Notes under the pieces: model-generated | The model's input: only the letters and a program-made list of their open reading frames with translations | Database searches by the model: none | Told to the model about the DNA's origin: nothing | Made by a program: the position numbers and the translations under genes | NCBI GenBank assembly: GCA_003427395.1 | Contig: BFEA01000706.1 | Span: forward strand, 577,064-636,898 | DNA length: 59,835 nt | Reading direction: 5' to 3' | Source of the DNA: Chara braunii | Lineage: Eukaryota; Streptophyta; Charophyceae; Charales; Characeae | Shown: piece after piece, positions 1 to 10,615 of the stretch | How positions within the stretch are numbered: position 1 is the first letter of the stretch | How the letters are laid out: every line of letters begins with the position of its first letter

Positions 1-138
1 AGCCTGTTGAAGCGAGTTTAAATCCAAACTGTGTTCTTGATCGCCACATCTCTGAGCTTGTTGTGGGCGTTGTGCGCCAGTGTGAATCACCATCCGTTTG
101 CATGTATGCGAAGTGGACGTGAAAGTGAGTCTGATTGC

Positions 139-187
<49 letters not shown>

Positions 188-1040
188 TAATAATAATTGC
201 AAGAAAAATTAGCGACAGCGAACTTTAGAAACCAAACAGCGTCACATACATGAGACTAGACAGTCGTGACTTCGAACTAAAAACAAAATTGCATCACGAG
301 TTTCACCAAATAAGAAGACACGAAGAACTCAAAATTGACAATGCTGGTAAAGTCTCATCATCATCATCAATGAAGAGCCAATGTTGATATCCTATGTGGC
401 GCTCGGCGCCCAGACTACAGATGGCATATCCTATCTAGCCTAGACTACGATGCCGAATGATGACGACAACAACTTTTCAAAAGTACGAGCATACTGCGAC
501 CAATGTCACGCGCTTCCACCACCAGGTATATCTTACGCCTCACTCACAACCTCGTTCCCCAACACAGATGCCACATGCACCCAGAACCACCATGATAATA
601 ATAATAATAATAATAAAATAATAATAACAATAAAAAAATGAAAGAAAAAAAATGAGGGACGACGCTCTTCAAAAATCAAACACCATCATACATGTATGAC
701 CATATAGTCGTGACCTCGAACCAACAACAGAATTGCATCACGAGTTTCACCAAATAAGAAAACTCCAAGAGCTCATAATTGACAATGCTGGTAAAGTCTC
801 ATCATCAACATCAATGAAGAGCCAATGTTGATATCCTATCTGGCGTTCGGCACCCAGACTACAGATGGCGAATCCTATCTAGCCTAGACTACGATGCCGA
901 ATGATGACGACAACAACTTTCCAAAAGTACGAGCATACTACGACCAATGTCGCACGCTTCCACCACCAGGTATGTCTCCCGTATCACTCAGAACCTCGAT
1001 CCCCAACTCACAGGTGCCACATGCGCCCAAGAAACACCAC
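139..1040. repeat. Two-copy tandem duplication, period 444 bp, with ATA microsatellites
   Basis: Two similar copies lie head to tail. The word GCATCACGAGTTTCACC starts at 291 and again at 735, and GATGCCGAATGATGACGAC recurs near 448 and 892, both 444 bp apart. Each copy is preceded by an ATA/TAA-rich microsatellite: the purest is about 139-196, with shorter, interrupted versions near 594-630 and 1151-1198. Short open frames starting MPNDDDNN occur in both copies, but they are brief, end at the microsatellites and match no family I know, so I do not call them genes. Confidence 0.85.
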
Positions 1041-1403
1041 ACGCCCCTTCATGTTGTACCCGTTCACACATTTAAGCCCTTGTTTTCTCTTGTTCGCTTC
1101 CCCAAATATACCGTGTCGTGATCATGGCAAGCCTGGGGATTTAGAACGCGATAATAGTAATAATAATAATATAAATTTAACAATAATAAATACAAAATAA
1201 CAATAAAAATACTAGAAACTGGAAAAACAAAATAATAACAACGACACAATGATAATGGATGTGCATTCGGGGAAATTTGGTCAGTACCCCGCTTCTCCCT
1301 TTTCTCGTTGTCTCCCGTTTCTCCTTCTCGGAGTCCCTTCTTTTCGGTCCCGTTTGTTCTCTTGCCTGTGAACATGTCTCTCTGCTATCCATCCCTCCTT
1401 CTG

Positions 1404-1452
1404 TTCTTCTTCTTCTTCTTCTTCTTCTTCTTCTTCTTCTTCTTCTTCTTCT
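1404..1452. repeat. (TTC)n microsatellite
   Basis: About sixteen uninterrupted TTC triplets. The poly-Leu and poly-Phe frames across it are translations of the microsatellite, not genes. Confidence 0.95.
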
Positions 1453-1587
1453 CTGTCGTGCGCTGTCTCATGTGTGTGAATGTCATTCTATTCACTATAC
1501 ACAGCTCCACAGAGAAAAGTCTGACTGTGTCAAACTGTCTTGTCGGGATTTCACCGACTCTTTATGGTAAGGCCTCTCTCCCTCTCC

Positions 1588-1800
1588 CACACGCAAACAC
1601 ACACGCACGCACGCACACACACACACACACAAGTGGTAGTGTACATTTCCATGATCTGGCGTTAGATTCATTCGATTTTGTTGATCCTATTGATGGACGT
1701 ACATGAACTTCATGGCGCAATCAATCACACACGCATTCACACACACACACACACACATACACACATACACGCACGCACACACCCACTCACCCGCACACAC
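1588..1800. repeat. (CA)n-rich tracts
   Basis: Two CA/ACGC dinucleotide tracts at about 1588-1632 and 1727-1800, separated by the non-simple segment 1640-1720 that belongs to a dispersed motif family (next entry). Confidence 0.9.
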
Positions 1801-1860
1801 CGTAATGTAAACTTCTGCGATCTAGTAGTAAATATATTCGATTTGGTTCGGGGAGTAGGC
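1640..1860 (+). repeat. Dispersed degenerate motif family, copies at the left end
   Basis: The phrase at 1665-1697 (AGATTCATTCGATTTTG, then ATCCTAT and GATGGA) recurs in weaker form near 1826 and, at the other end of the 20-kb region, near 20236, 20401 and 20548. The five copies share an AGATTCATTCG core followed by TTTGCTCATCC. This indicates a dispersed repeat that has been broken up by microsatellite growth. No coding content is evident. Confidence 0.45.
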
Positions 1861-1913
1861 AGCATGGTAGGAAACTTACCTGTTCATTCTCCCTTCTTCC
1901 TTGCCGCCATCAG

Positions 1914-2135
1914 AGTCGTCGTCATCATAGTAGTCGTCGTCATCGCCATCGTCGTCGTCGTCGGGGTCGTTTCCCTCTCACAGTGCCACGCGCTCCACCA
2001 CGGTGTGCAGCCAACTGTGACCAAATCACGAGGGCTGTCAGACACAGGCGCGTGTTTCAACAAGTCAGGCGGATGACAGGTGAGGCGCCCTCACTTCTTC
2101 TTCCTCTTCGTCTTCTTCTCCTCCGTGCGTCCCAC
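1914..2135. repeat. GTC/ATC-rich and CTT-rich simple repeats
   Basis: An impure GTC/GTCATC tract at about 1914-1966 is followed, after about 120 bp of mixed sequence, by an impure CTTCTT tract at about 2093-2135. The open frames here are compositional. Confidence 0.75.
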
Positions 2136-2640
2136 CTCTTTCTGAGCGGTCCACTTCACTATTTCTCCCTCGCCACTCGTACTTCTTGCTTTTCCCCGAA
2201 CTTCTCCTTTGCGCGGCTATCTGCTTTCCTACTCACGAGCGCTACCATCTCTGCGCGACTCTCCTTTCCGCTATTCTCCCACCGTGCCCCCTTCTCTCCT
2301 TGTTGCGCCTCGCCTACCGCGCCCTTCACGATGTGGAGCCCTTAGCGGGCCAGCCTTCCACGATCTCGGCCAGATCATTGTCACGATGAACTTACGGGAT
2401 CAAATCTGCCCTGGTTTGAGAGGCAGATTCACAAAAGTGAATCCATAAAAAACAACTACGAAAGGAAACACAAATAAAATAAAATGAGAACTAATAAAAT
2501 AAAGAAACGAATCTAACTACCAGAATAAAATAAAAATAAATAAATAAAAGGAGAGAATCTAACCAACAACTACCCCTAACTGCCAAGTGTAGTATCCCTC
2601 GTTTTTCGAGGGCCGACTGACTCTAACTAATTCCGAACTT
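2136..2640. other. Non-coding, AT-rich 3' half
   Basis: I see nothing gene-like. 2136-2400 is C/T-rich. 2446-2575 is an A-rich island with repeated AATAAAATAAA words. Similar A-rich islands occur near 3110-3180, 19660-19710 and 20640-20725, each close to tRNA-like or repeat sequence. Confidence 0.4.
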
Positions 2641-2792
2641 GAGGTCACGGGTTCGATTCCCGGCGGATCGAAACCGGGTGAAACAAAAGCAAAGCTCCTT
2701 GTTAAAAAGGGAGCTAGCTTAGAAGGCAATATGCTTCAATCCCCGCATCCCCTGCTTGTCAATCATCACCGAAACCTACTGAGCTAGCTCCC
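2641..2792. repeat. tRNA-like sequence with inverted A-box arms
   Basis: GGGTTCGATTCCCGG at about 2648 has the form of a tRNA T-arm (RNA polymerase III B box). Shortly downstream, 2709-2726 and 2775-2792 form an imperfect inverted repeat of about 18 bp, with only two differences. Each arm carries a TAGCTYAG-type A-box word; on the minus strand the match TAGCTCAGTAGG is perfect. No complete cloverleaf with paired acceptor stem can be drawn, so this is tRNA-derived repeat sequence (SINE-like) rather than a tRNA gene. Confidence 0.4.
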
Positions 2793-3999
2793 ACTTCGAG
2801 TAGAAGGGTAGCGACTCAGTATGTATATAGTAATGGGCTCTGTCCGACCAGCGGCCTGAGCCTGTTTTCCAAATCTGTGTGCGTGTATGCTTCTTGGTTT
2901 GTACGCATGTCTGAGTGTTTGCCGTACTGAGTGAGGGTGTAACCCGCAACACTGCGGGTGTGTGTGTTTGCTGGTCCGCGGGGCTGTCTGTGTGCTCGTT
3001 GACTTGAGTGTGTGAGAGACAGTTTACGAGGGCCCAAATATTCGCCTTTTTCGTTGGCAATTGCGGTGTGAATTTCATCAAAACATTTAAAAACAAATGA
3101 TATGAGACCAAAGTGCAAACATCAAAAAAGAAAACAGGCCAAAAAATATAAAAATAAAAACAAAGAAACACTATGAAACCCTAACACAGACACTGTCCGA
3201 GTCAAAATGAAGCGTCCAACGAATTCAACAAAATGCCAATTTTTTCATTATTGATCCAAACATGTCAAAACTGCACACATGACGTACCCTAAAACACATA
3301 TATATCACACAAAAAGAAAAACAAGAAAAAAAGCAAAAAATCAGCACAATATGACAGTTTCAGTGCAATTCGGTTCAAAATTCGTCGAAAATAACACCCC
3401 TGGTTAACCACGTGTGGAGTGTGTGTGACCAGCAAGGGCACGTAGTTGATCGGAAGGCCCGAAGGGCAGGTACTTAGTCGTGGCCGCGACATTGAGGGTC
3501 GCGGCGGGGAAACACTCAGGTGGCGAGCAAGGTCCTCGATACTAAAGAGCCGCGGAAACACTTAAGTAACAGGTGGGCCGATACCACACCAAGTAAAGGT
3601 AGATGTGTCGGGTACTCAAGATGCCAAGCAGAAGAAGACAAAATTAACAATTTTATAGGCCCAGTATCGATAGGCAGACAGGTACCAGCCCAAGTTAAAG
3701 TGCGTGTCGTAGATGTACTTGACACATCACTAACCTAATCAACCCCTCGACCTTTTCGGTCGTAGGGTATCATTACCGATTCTAACCATTACAACGCGCT
3801 TCATAACAACGCGCGTGCATACTCTCGAAATTTTCTCCACCGATTTGCCCTGACCTCAATGGTCGAGAAATCGTTTTCAACATGTCGTGCGAAAAATGCA
3901 TGCGCCTTGACTTTCAGACCGGCCCTGTTTTGGTAGCCGATGTCGTCGTTGTGCCGATCTCAAAAGCATGGTCAAATACCCTTCATCCGACACCGTTTT
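2793..3999. other. Unassigned non-coding region
   Basis: No coding signal or known family recognised. There is a GTGTGTG-rich stretch near 2870-3010, an A-rich stretch at 3110-3330, and a short hairpin, CGACCTTTTCGGTCG, near 3749. Confidence 0.35.
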
Positions 4000-5139
4000 C
4001 AATGGGCGCCTGCTGCATTTTCTGGCACATTAAGTCCCTCGTGTCTTCTCAAAGCGCCATTTGGCGCAGTTCGTTAAGTAATAATGTCGTTGGCATAAGC
4101 CAACGGTCACAGTGGCCGACACTTCGCGTTGCTGGTGTACCCCTGCTCCTTCTCTGATATGCAGACCCAAGTTCGATTCCCTTTAGGGAATCAAAAAAAA
4201 GTTGGGTCATTTTCTTGATTTATTCGCATTATCCTTCTGCAGGGGTCATGTTATAGCTGCACGACTATTTTCGACCGTGAGATCTGACGATCTCGTGGTT
4301 GAAATGGTCGCGCTTCATGCTCACACGGAGGGCTGCTCCAAAAAGGAGCTAGCCCAGTCAGCGTGTCGTCGGAGTCGATCCCAGCATCTTCTGGGTGAAA
4401 GTTAACTATGATATCTTTTGGGCTATCTCCTATCACGGGAGCTAGTCCCGTCGCCCTTCTATTTGAAGGGTTGCGGCCAATTAGGTCGCCTAGTTCAAGC
4501 CAACAGGCAACTCCAAAAAGGAGCTACTATCACGGGAGTTATTCTCGCCGTCCTTCTACTTGAAGGGTTGTGGCCAGTAGGCCGCCTATTTTCTGGGCGA
4601 CAGATGCAGTCGGCCTATCATTTCCAAAGGCAGGCTGCCCGGCCAGCTGGGTTTAATCCACTAGGCCTGGCAATTATCTCCTTTCATAGTGGTTTGCCTT
4701 TAGACCTCTGATGTCCGTCTTTTAGAAAGGATACGACATTCTGACCATGTTTGTCATTCTCATCGTCGCCGCATCTCTGGTGCGGGTATTGTTTTTTCCT
4801 TTTTAATCCTAACTCGCGCGGCTGTATAGCCGTGCGACCAAATTTTGGTCAAAACGATATTTATTTTAGTATTTTCATTGTCGTCTCTTTTATCTGGCCC
4901 TGGTTTTCAGCGCAAGAGTGTTCGGTTACACCGTCCGCCCTTGTTGTCCTGTCCGTCGGCTGATAGAAGGCTACATAAATTAGGTTTTCTTAATTGCGGA
5001 CGAGTCGTAATACATTTCAGCATCGTTGTCATTTCATCAGAGCAAACCTTTTTAAAACTTGCTTCAGAGTTCGGATATCGTCCGACATTGAAAATACAGG
5101 GCAAATACCCTTGTCAGGGTTTATGTGCTGACAGCATTC
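4000..5139. repeat. Dispersed repeat, copy 1 (tRNA-like/SINE-like modules)
   Basis: This block is closely matched by 20747-21990, starting at CCGTTTTCAA and ending near CAGGGCARATACCCTTGT. It contains GTTCGATTCC near 4171, which matches a pol III B box. It also contains a minus-strand module with B-box word GGGATCGACTCC (4371-4382, reverse complement) and an A-box-like word TAGCCC at 4410-4425. Short hairpins made of AGCTCC/GGAGCT recur around the modules. The frames are shifted between the two copies, so it is non-coding. The family is unknown to me; 'SINE-like' rests only on the box motifs. Confidence 0.6.
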
Positions 5140-5797
5140 CCATACCGCATTGAATGACTTCCACGTCATTCATTTTTATCCAAATATCATCATATCAGAG
5201 ATGTTAACCACAAAGAGTTCTGGCAGACAACCGCCCATTTTTATCAAAATATTTGTTCAGATTGTTGGCATGATGCCTTCAATTTATGTGGACTTCTTTT
5301 TGGATGGTTCCATCATCATCCCACTGGCGGCCACTCAAAATTTTGTCTCTCAGAATGTTACTGGAAGCCCTCCAGCTAGATCCAACATAACCCAATCAAT
5401 TGATACTATTATTCTTATTCACTTGGGGAATTCCCGTAACTGCCGGGAATCTAACCCGGGTCTCTTGAGTTTACGGGGATGCTCCTCACAACACCTCGAC
5501 GTACATAACGTCGCCATGAATTTAACCTGGGCCTTCCATACACACAAGGATACTCACATTATACTACAGTCAGAGAAAACATCAAAACAAAGGCCTCAAA
5601 TATTTCCTCTTCATCCGCAGAAAAACTTGCGTTCAACCTATTTCCCCAAATGAGTCAGGATTAACCCCCGACAGGTCATTCAAAATGTATCAATCTCCTG
5701 GATTTGAACTATTCATGAGAGAAACCATCCATTCACACCTTCCTTTCATTTATCCAACAGAGGGAGTTAATCCTTTTGATACTCGATAGCATACCAT
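5140..5797. other. Unassigned region with a tRNA-like T-arm
   Basis: No gene recognised. Near 5440-5465, read on the minus strand, there is a T-arm-like hairpin CCGGG-TTAGATT-CCCGG with a 7-base loop. I cannot draw the anticodon or D arms, so it is at most a tRNA-derived remnant. The rest shows nothing I can name. Confidence 0.35.
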
Positions 5798-5805
5798 GTA
5801 GGACC

Positions 5806-6171
5806 CTGTGTAGCACCGTGTTAGGGTTCGGTGACCGAACCCGAACGTTCGGAGCCGAACGCGAACGCGCGCCGAAACTCTCCGAACGCCAACATAAAAA
5901 TATTGAAAAAAACAAAACAAACAAAGTTTTTCAAAAAATCTGAAAAAACTATATGTTATGTAAAATAATAATACAAACAACTTTTGCCTTGGAGGTATGG
6001 TCAAATTCGCAACCAAACTTGAGTTAAAAATCAAAAACAAAAAAAAACGTTTTTTTTTTTGTTTTTTTTTTGAATATGTTCGGCCGAACACGTTCGGCTG
6101 GCGTTCGGCCGAACAACCGAACATGTTCGGACATTCGGAAAAGCTCCGAACATGTTCGGTGTGCTACAAAG
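5806..6171 (+). mobile_element. hAT-type MITE, copy 1 (366 bp)
   Basis: The element is flanked by the 8-bp direct repeat GTAGGACC at 5798-5805 and 6172-6179, the target duplication size of the hAT superfamily. Terminal inverted repeats are CTGTGTAGCAC on the left and CTTTGTAGCAC on the reverse-complemented right end. Both subterminal regions are packed with GTTCGG/CCGAAC words, including the palindromes CCGAACATGTTCGG and GTTCGGTGACCGAAC. The centre holds A/T homopolymers. It has no transposase, so it is non-autonomous. A second copy lies inverted at 46381-46742 with its own, different target duplication. Confidence 0.88.
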
Positions 6172-6179
6172 GTAGGACC

Positions 6180-6960
6180 ATTCCAACTCTGGTGTGATTA
6201 GCGTCGAGGAGTGGTGTAATCCTTTGAAGGATAACATCCCGACATCAAACCCCGCTTTAAGATTCGGGTCTCACAACCTTCCCTCCGATTCCAGTTTCAC
6301 GATCTTATCATTCTGCTGCCGATACGATAGGACAACCTTCTCCCACACAACCAGAGGTTGGTCAGACCTTAGTCGTGAGGACAAGGTGACCCTGTCTACT
6401 TCAAAGTCAGGAGACCAACCCCTACCTTAATAGTAAATCGTACTCGTTTACTCTACTGCAACGTCATAATAAAATCGAAAACCTTTCTCCCTTTCAATAG
6501 TAATGTAACCACCCCCTTCCACAAGAAAGTTGACAACCTCCCATTAGGGACCATGAACAAAGTTCCGGCACGGGCCTCATTACCACCTACAGGGATCAAT
6601 TCTTTCATAAATTTGTCACAGTAGGATATGAGATAGAGTATCTTCATGCCATACATTTTCATTCATTCACATACATAGTCTTTCACATAGACTCAGTCAT
6701 TCACAAAAGAGTATTCATAATTACACACAGGAAAAACAAAAGACACATTTGAGAGCTCAAAGTTATCATCACTCTTATCACAAAATTTTAATACTGGATT
6801 ATAAGGAAATCCACAATAAATATTAACAATTATACAAAAATTGAAAATACCTCTAATAAGAAAAATAAAAAGAAATTATGTCCTGAGTTGTGCTTCAGTG
6901 TTGTTTCTCAAATGAAGAAACCAGGACTTTCATAATTTTCAGAGATACGAAAAAAAACAA
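6180..6960 (-). other. Non-coding segment related to 56030-56480
   Basis: Downstream of the element 1 integrase (minus-strand sense) no LTR could be recognised. Instead 6190-6640 is clearly related to about 56030-56480. Both contain GGTGTAATCCT, and both contain an AAGTTCCGGC/CAGTTCCGGC block followed by a conserved TCTCA/CCTCA stretch. At 56 kb this sequence lies between the PBS and gag4, so here it may be the leader of another, truncated element. 6660-6960 is A-rich and unassigned. Confidence 0.5.
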
Positions 6961-6969
6961 CAATTGTGC

Positions 6970-8260
6970 TCAATTCCTCTGGATGAACTTCCGTAAATAA
7001 GAACCTGAAACCCAATTCTGACCACGTGCCCCATCCATTTCCTCGATCTCGTATGCTCCATGATCCGTCTTTTTAACAATGCAATACGGTCCCAACCATC
7101 GATTGTCCAACTTTCTTGACCGCGGTTTTTCAAGAGATGAATCATAGAGGAGAATAATATCGCTAACTTGCAAAGATTGTTTTCGGACTCGAGACTGCTT
7201 ATCCCAATCTTCTTTGTCTGCCTATCTTGTTTCTGCTGTTGAGGCAGCAGCCTCTTCGATCTTCTGCTCTATGATCATTATCTGTCTTGCCCTGAGGTCG
7301 AGTAACTCTTCTGTGGAAAAATTAGTTTGCATATCCTGCTTTTGCCATGTAGTCATAAAAATTTCGATTGGTAACATTGCATGTCGACCGAACCATAGAG
7401 TCACAGGAGTATACCCAGTCGTTCGCTTGATGGTAATGTTCTCCACGAACATTGTTGTCCTCAGATAAACGGACCATCTTGATGGATTACCCGCACACCA
7501 CTTTGCGAATAAATTTGTAAGAGTAGTGTGCCCTCGTTCAACTGGAGCGTTAGCCTGTGGATAAGCTCTGGTGGTATACCTGTAATTTACACCAAGCTTT
7601 CCAAAACAACTTGTACGTCATTAGCACGAAACTTTCCACCTCGATTCATCACAAATTCACGGATAAATGGATAGCGAAGATAAAATCCCTCAATACATCC
7701 AGCCATGACTTTCCCAATACGTTCACGGATTGCACATCCATCAACAAAGTCGGTTAAGTTATCCCTGGCATCAAAGATATATTTGTATCCATTAATCTCA
7801 CGCGGCATTACCAACAGGTCGAGATTGACCGCAACACCTGGCTCACCTACATATCGAGGATTAAGTGGCTCAACATACCGAAAATTCGATCGCTTCTGAC
7901 AAAGGACGCAGGAGTTACAAAAATCAACAATCATTTTCCCCATCCCTTCCCAGAAGTAAAGATATTGAATCTTTCATAAAGTGACTCATGCTGATCTATG
8001 ACCGCCTGCAACTCCGTCATGTAGTGCGGCAATCACGTCAAGTTGTCTCGTTAATCTGCACACCACTCTTCTCGGAATACGATTGTCAGACTTTTTAAAG
8101 AGATGGTCATACTTGACAACAAAATCCTTACTTTTTAAACGAATTTTTGGATCCACCTCCCCTTCACCAATTTCCCCATTCAACCACAATCCAATCGTCT
8201 GGTAGATTTCGTCGTACTCATTCTTACAGAAGACTTCCCAAATCTCACTATTTCCCATTC
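6970..8260 (-). pseudogene. Ty3/gypsy integrase of element 1 (degenerate)
   Basis: Integrase would insert the element's cDNA into chromosomes. Reading leftwards, an H2C2 zinc finger is visible: LHDGVAGGH near 8030, then FCNSCVLC near 7910. The catalytic core follows, with first Asp in NLDLLVMP and Glu in the NAPVERGH context near 7505. The C-terminal GPY motif (RWLGPY ... GAYEIEEMDG) lies in 6970-7173. The second catalytic Asp is Asn (MNRGGKF, codon 7644-7646). At least two frame changes break the domain, near 8000 and 7590. It is continuous with RNase H upstream in the pol order. No chromodomain is seen. It is a dead copy and closely related to the plus-strand fragment at 22.0-22.95 kb. Confidence 0.9.
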
Positions 8261-8965
8261 TTCTGACATTTTCTTAAGACGATCCTCCTGAATCAAGGAA
8301 TTCATGAGAAATAACAAACCTCTACAGGTCCTAGAGGCTTTATCAATTTGCTTGTGACCTCCTTCGATTGTTACAGACTCGTCTGTGATGCTGGCTGAGT
8401 CGGATAATGTCAAACTAATCATCTGTTCTGCAGTCCTTTCCCCCCATGGATCCTCTTCAACAAAAGTTTCACCGATCACAAGTTCAGATCGTACCTGATA
8501 AGAATTAGGTGCATTCCAAACAGATTTACCAGATCGAGTGGAAGCATTTTTTAAGTAATTAATAAAATTAATACTTAGCCGATGTTCCTCCTTATCCAGG
8601 AAGTTGTCTACAGGGATTGAGTCCTCTTCCTCGTCCTTGGATGAATCCCATTCCATTCGATTTAGTCCATCAGCCCGGTTTTGAGTACCGGGGATACGAT
8701 CGATCTCAAAATCAAACATCCATATATATGTTAACCGTCGAAAGACGGTTGGATCCGAGGGAGAATAATTCCTCAATGATTGAGCCAGAGCCGTCGGATC
8801 CACCCGCAGAATAAAATGTCTCCCAAATACATAATTCCTTAATGTACGAAGACAATGAAGAACAGTAAGTGTCTCTTTCTTGAATTGGGAATCATTATGC
8901 TCAGTAGCATTCAAGGTTCGACCTTCAAATCTCAACGGTGGCTCTCGTCCCTCCTCATCGTTTTG
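8180..8965 (-). pseudogene. RNase H C-terminal part and linker of element 1 pol
   Basis: RNase H degrades the RNA strand during reverse transcription. This piece carries three of the four expected catalytic acids in order: Glu in FKKETLTVLHCL, Asp in LRVDPTAL, and Asp in NRADGL, followed by the linker towards integrase. The first catalytic Asp (VETDAG) is about 1.65 kb away, at 10616-10655, because a transposon sits inside the domain (8975-10606). The two halves match the family order once the insertion and one copy of the 9-bp duplication are left out. A frame change near 8250 separates it from the integrase frame. Confidence 0.88.
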
Positions 8966-8974
8966 GATCAGGAC

Positions 8975-10606
8975 GAAAAAAGATTAACAACTTGTAATAT
9001 TTTCAGGTCCTTTTTCAGTTCCCCATAGTATGTCCATCAAAGCATTTGGACGGGGGAACATGAGACCGCTTTAAGAAGCTTCAGCCACTTCAGATCATTT
9101 CAGAGGTTTGAGGTCTCTCCATCTGAAACTCCTGCAATGATATGAAGTGGCTGAAAATTTGAAAGCAGTCTCAGGTCCCCCCATCCAAGCATTTGGACAG
9201 GGGGACCTGAAACCTCTTTCAGAAGCTTCAGCCACTTCAAATCATTTCAGAGGTTTCAGGTCTCCCCACCCGAAACTCCTGAAATGATCCGAAGTCGCTG
9301 AAAATCTAAAAGCGGTTTCAGATGCTCACATCCAACCATTTGGATGGGGGAACCAGAAACCACTTTGACAAGCTTCAGCCACTTCAGATCATTTCATAGG
9401 TTTCAGGTCTCTCCATCTGAAACTCCTGAAATAATATGAAGTGGTTGAAGCTTCTGAAAGAGGTTTCATGTCCCCCCATCCAAGCATTTGGACCGGGGGA
9501 CCTGAAACTGCTTTTAGAAGCTTCAGCCACATCATATCATTTCAGAGGTTTCATGTCTCCCCACCTGAAACTCCTGAAATGATCTGAAGTGGCTGAAAAT
9601 GTGAAAGCGGTTTCAGATGTCCCCATCCAACCATTTGGATAAGGGGACCTTAAACCACTCTTGGAAGTTTCAGCCACTTCAAATTATTTCAGAGGTTTCA
9701 GGTCTCTCCATCTGAAATTCCTGCAATGATATGAATTGGCTGAAGCTTCTAATAGCAGTTTGAGGTCCCCACATCCAAGCATTTGGACGGGGGAAACCGC
9801 TTTCAGAAGCTTCAGCCACTTCAGATCATTTCATAGGTTTTAGGTCTCTCTATCTGAAACTCGTGAAATGATCTGAAGTGGCTGAAAATCTGAAAGCAGT
9901 TTCAGGTTCCCTCATCCAAACATTTGAACGGGGGGACCTGAAACCGGTTTCAAAAGCTTCAACCACTTCATATCATTTCAAAGATTTCAGGTTTCCCCAC
10001 CCGAAACTCCTGAAATGACTTGAAGTGGCTAAAAATTTGAAAACGGTTTCAGACCCACTCAAGGACATTTCATAGGTTTCAGGTCTCCCCGCCTGAAACT
10101 CCTGAAATAACATGAAGTGGTTGAAGATTTTGAAAGCGGTTTTAGGTCCCCCTACCCAAGCATTTGGATGAAGGGACCTGAAACCACTTTCAGAAGCTTC
10201 ATCCACTTCAGGTCATTTCAGATGTTTCAGATCTCCCCACCCAAAACTCCTGAAATGACTTGAAGTGGCTGAAAATTTGAAAACGGTCTCAGATGCCCCA
10301 ATCCAAAAATTTGGATGGGAGGATCTGAAACCGCTTTCAGAAGCTTCAGCCACTTCACGTTATTTTAGAGGTTTCAAGTTTCCCTTCCGAAACTCCTGAA
10401 ATGACCTGAAGTGACATACAACAATGTTGACGGTTGAACCAAAACAAAAACAGACGAAAAAAAAAACATAAAATCTGACTTTCAAACCACCTGAATCTCA
10501 TGAAATGACCTGAAGTGTCTTCATGCCATTTCAACGATTTCATACCTCTGCTAACAGACTTCAGAATCTTTCATTCTGAAATTTCAGTAGGTCGTTAACC
10601 ACTTGT
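8975..10606. mobile_element. Foldback/MULE-like transposon made of 147-bp palindromic tandem repeats
   Basis: The direct repeat GATCAGGAC (9 bp) lies at 8966-8974 and 10607-10615, exactly where the RNase H reading is interrupted. The ends are related inverted repeats: GATTAAC near 8982 at the left and GGTTAAC on the reverse-complemented right end. A 9-bp duplication is typical of Mutator-like elements. The interior is a tandem array. CATTTGGA-type words start at 9043, 9190, 9337, 9485, 9632, 9780, 9921, 10161 and about 10308, a period of 147-148 bp with one shortened unit. Each unit is itself a near-palindrome: TTCAGCCACTTCAGATCATT followed by its complement ATGATCTGAAGTGGCTGAA. It has no coding capacity. 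Confidence 0.88.
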
Positions 10607-10615
10607 GATCAGGAC

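Noticed and set aside
31-228. Poly-Ile protein
   Set aside because: Translation of the ATA microsatellite.
1259-2076. Poly-Leu, poly-Phe and His/Thr-repeat proteins
   Set aside because: Translations of TTC, CA and GTC microsatellites in several frames at once.
5398-5500. Possible tRNA gene on the minus strand
   Set aside because: A good T-arm is present, but no pairing D arm, anticodon arm or acceptor stem could be drawn.
8617-8814. Plus-strand frames over 7.2-14.9 kb
   Set aside because: They lie opposite the minus-strand gag-pol of element 1, which has clear motifs.
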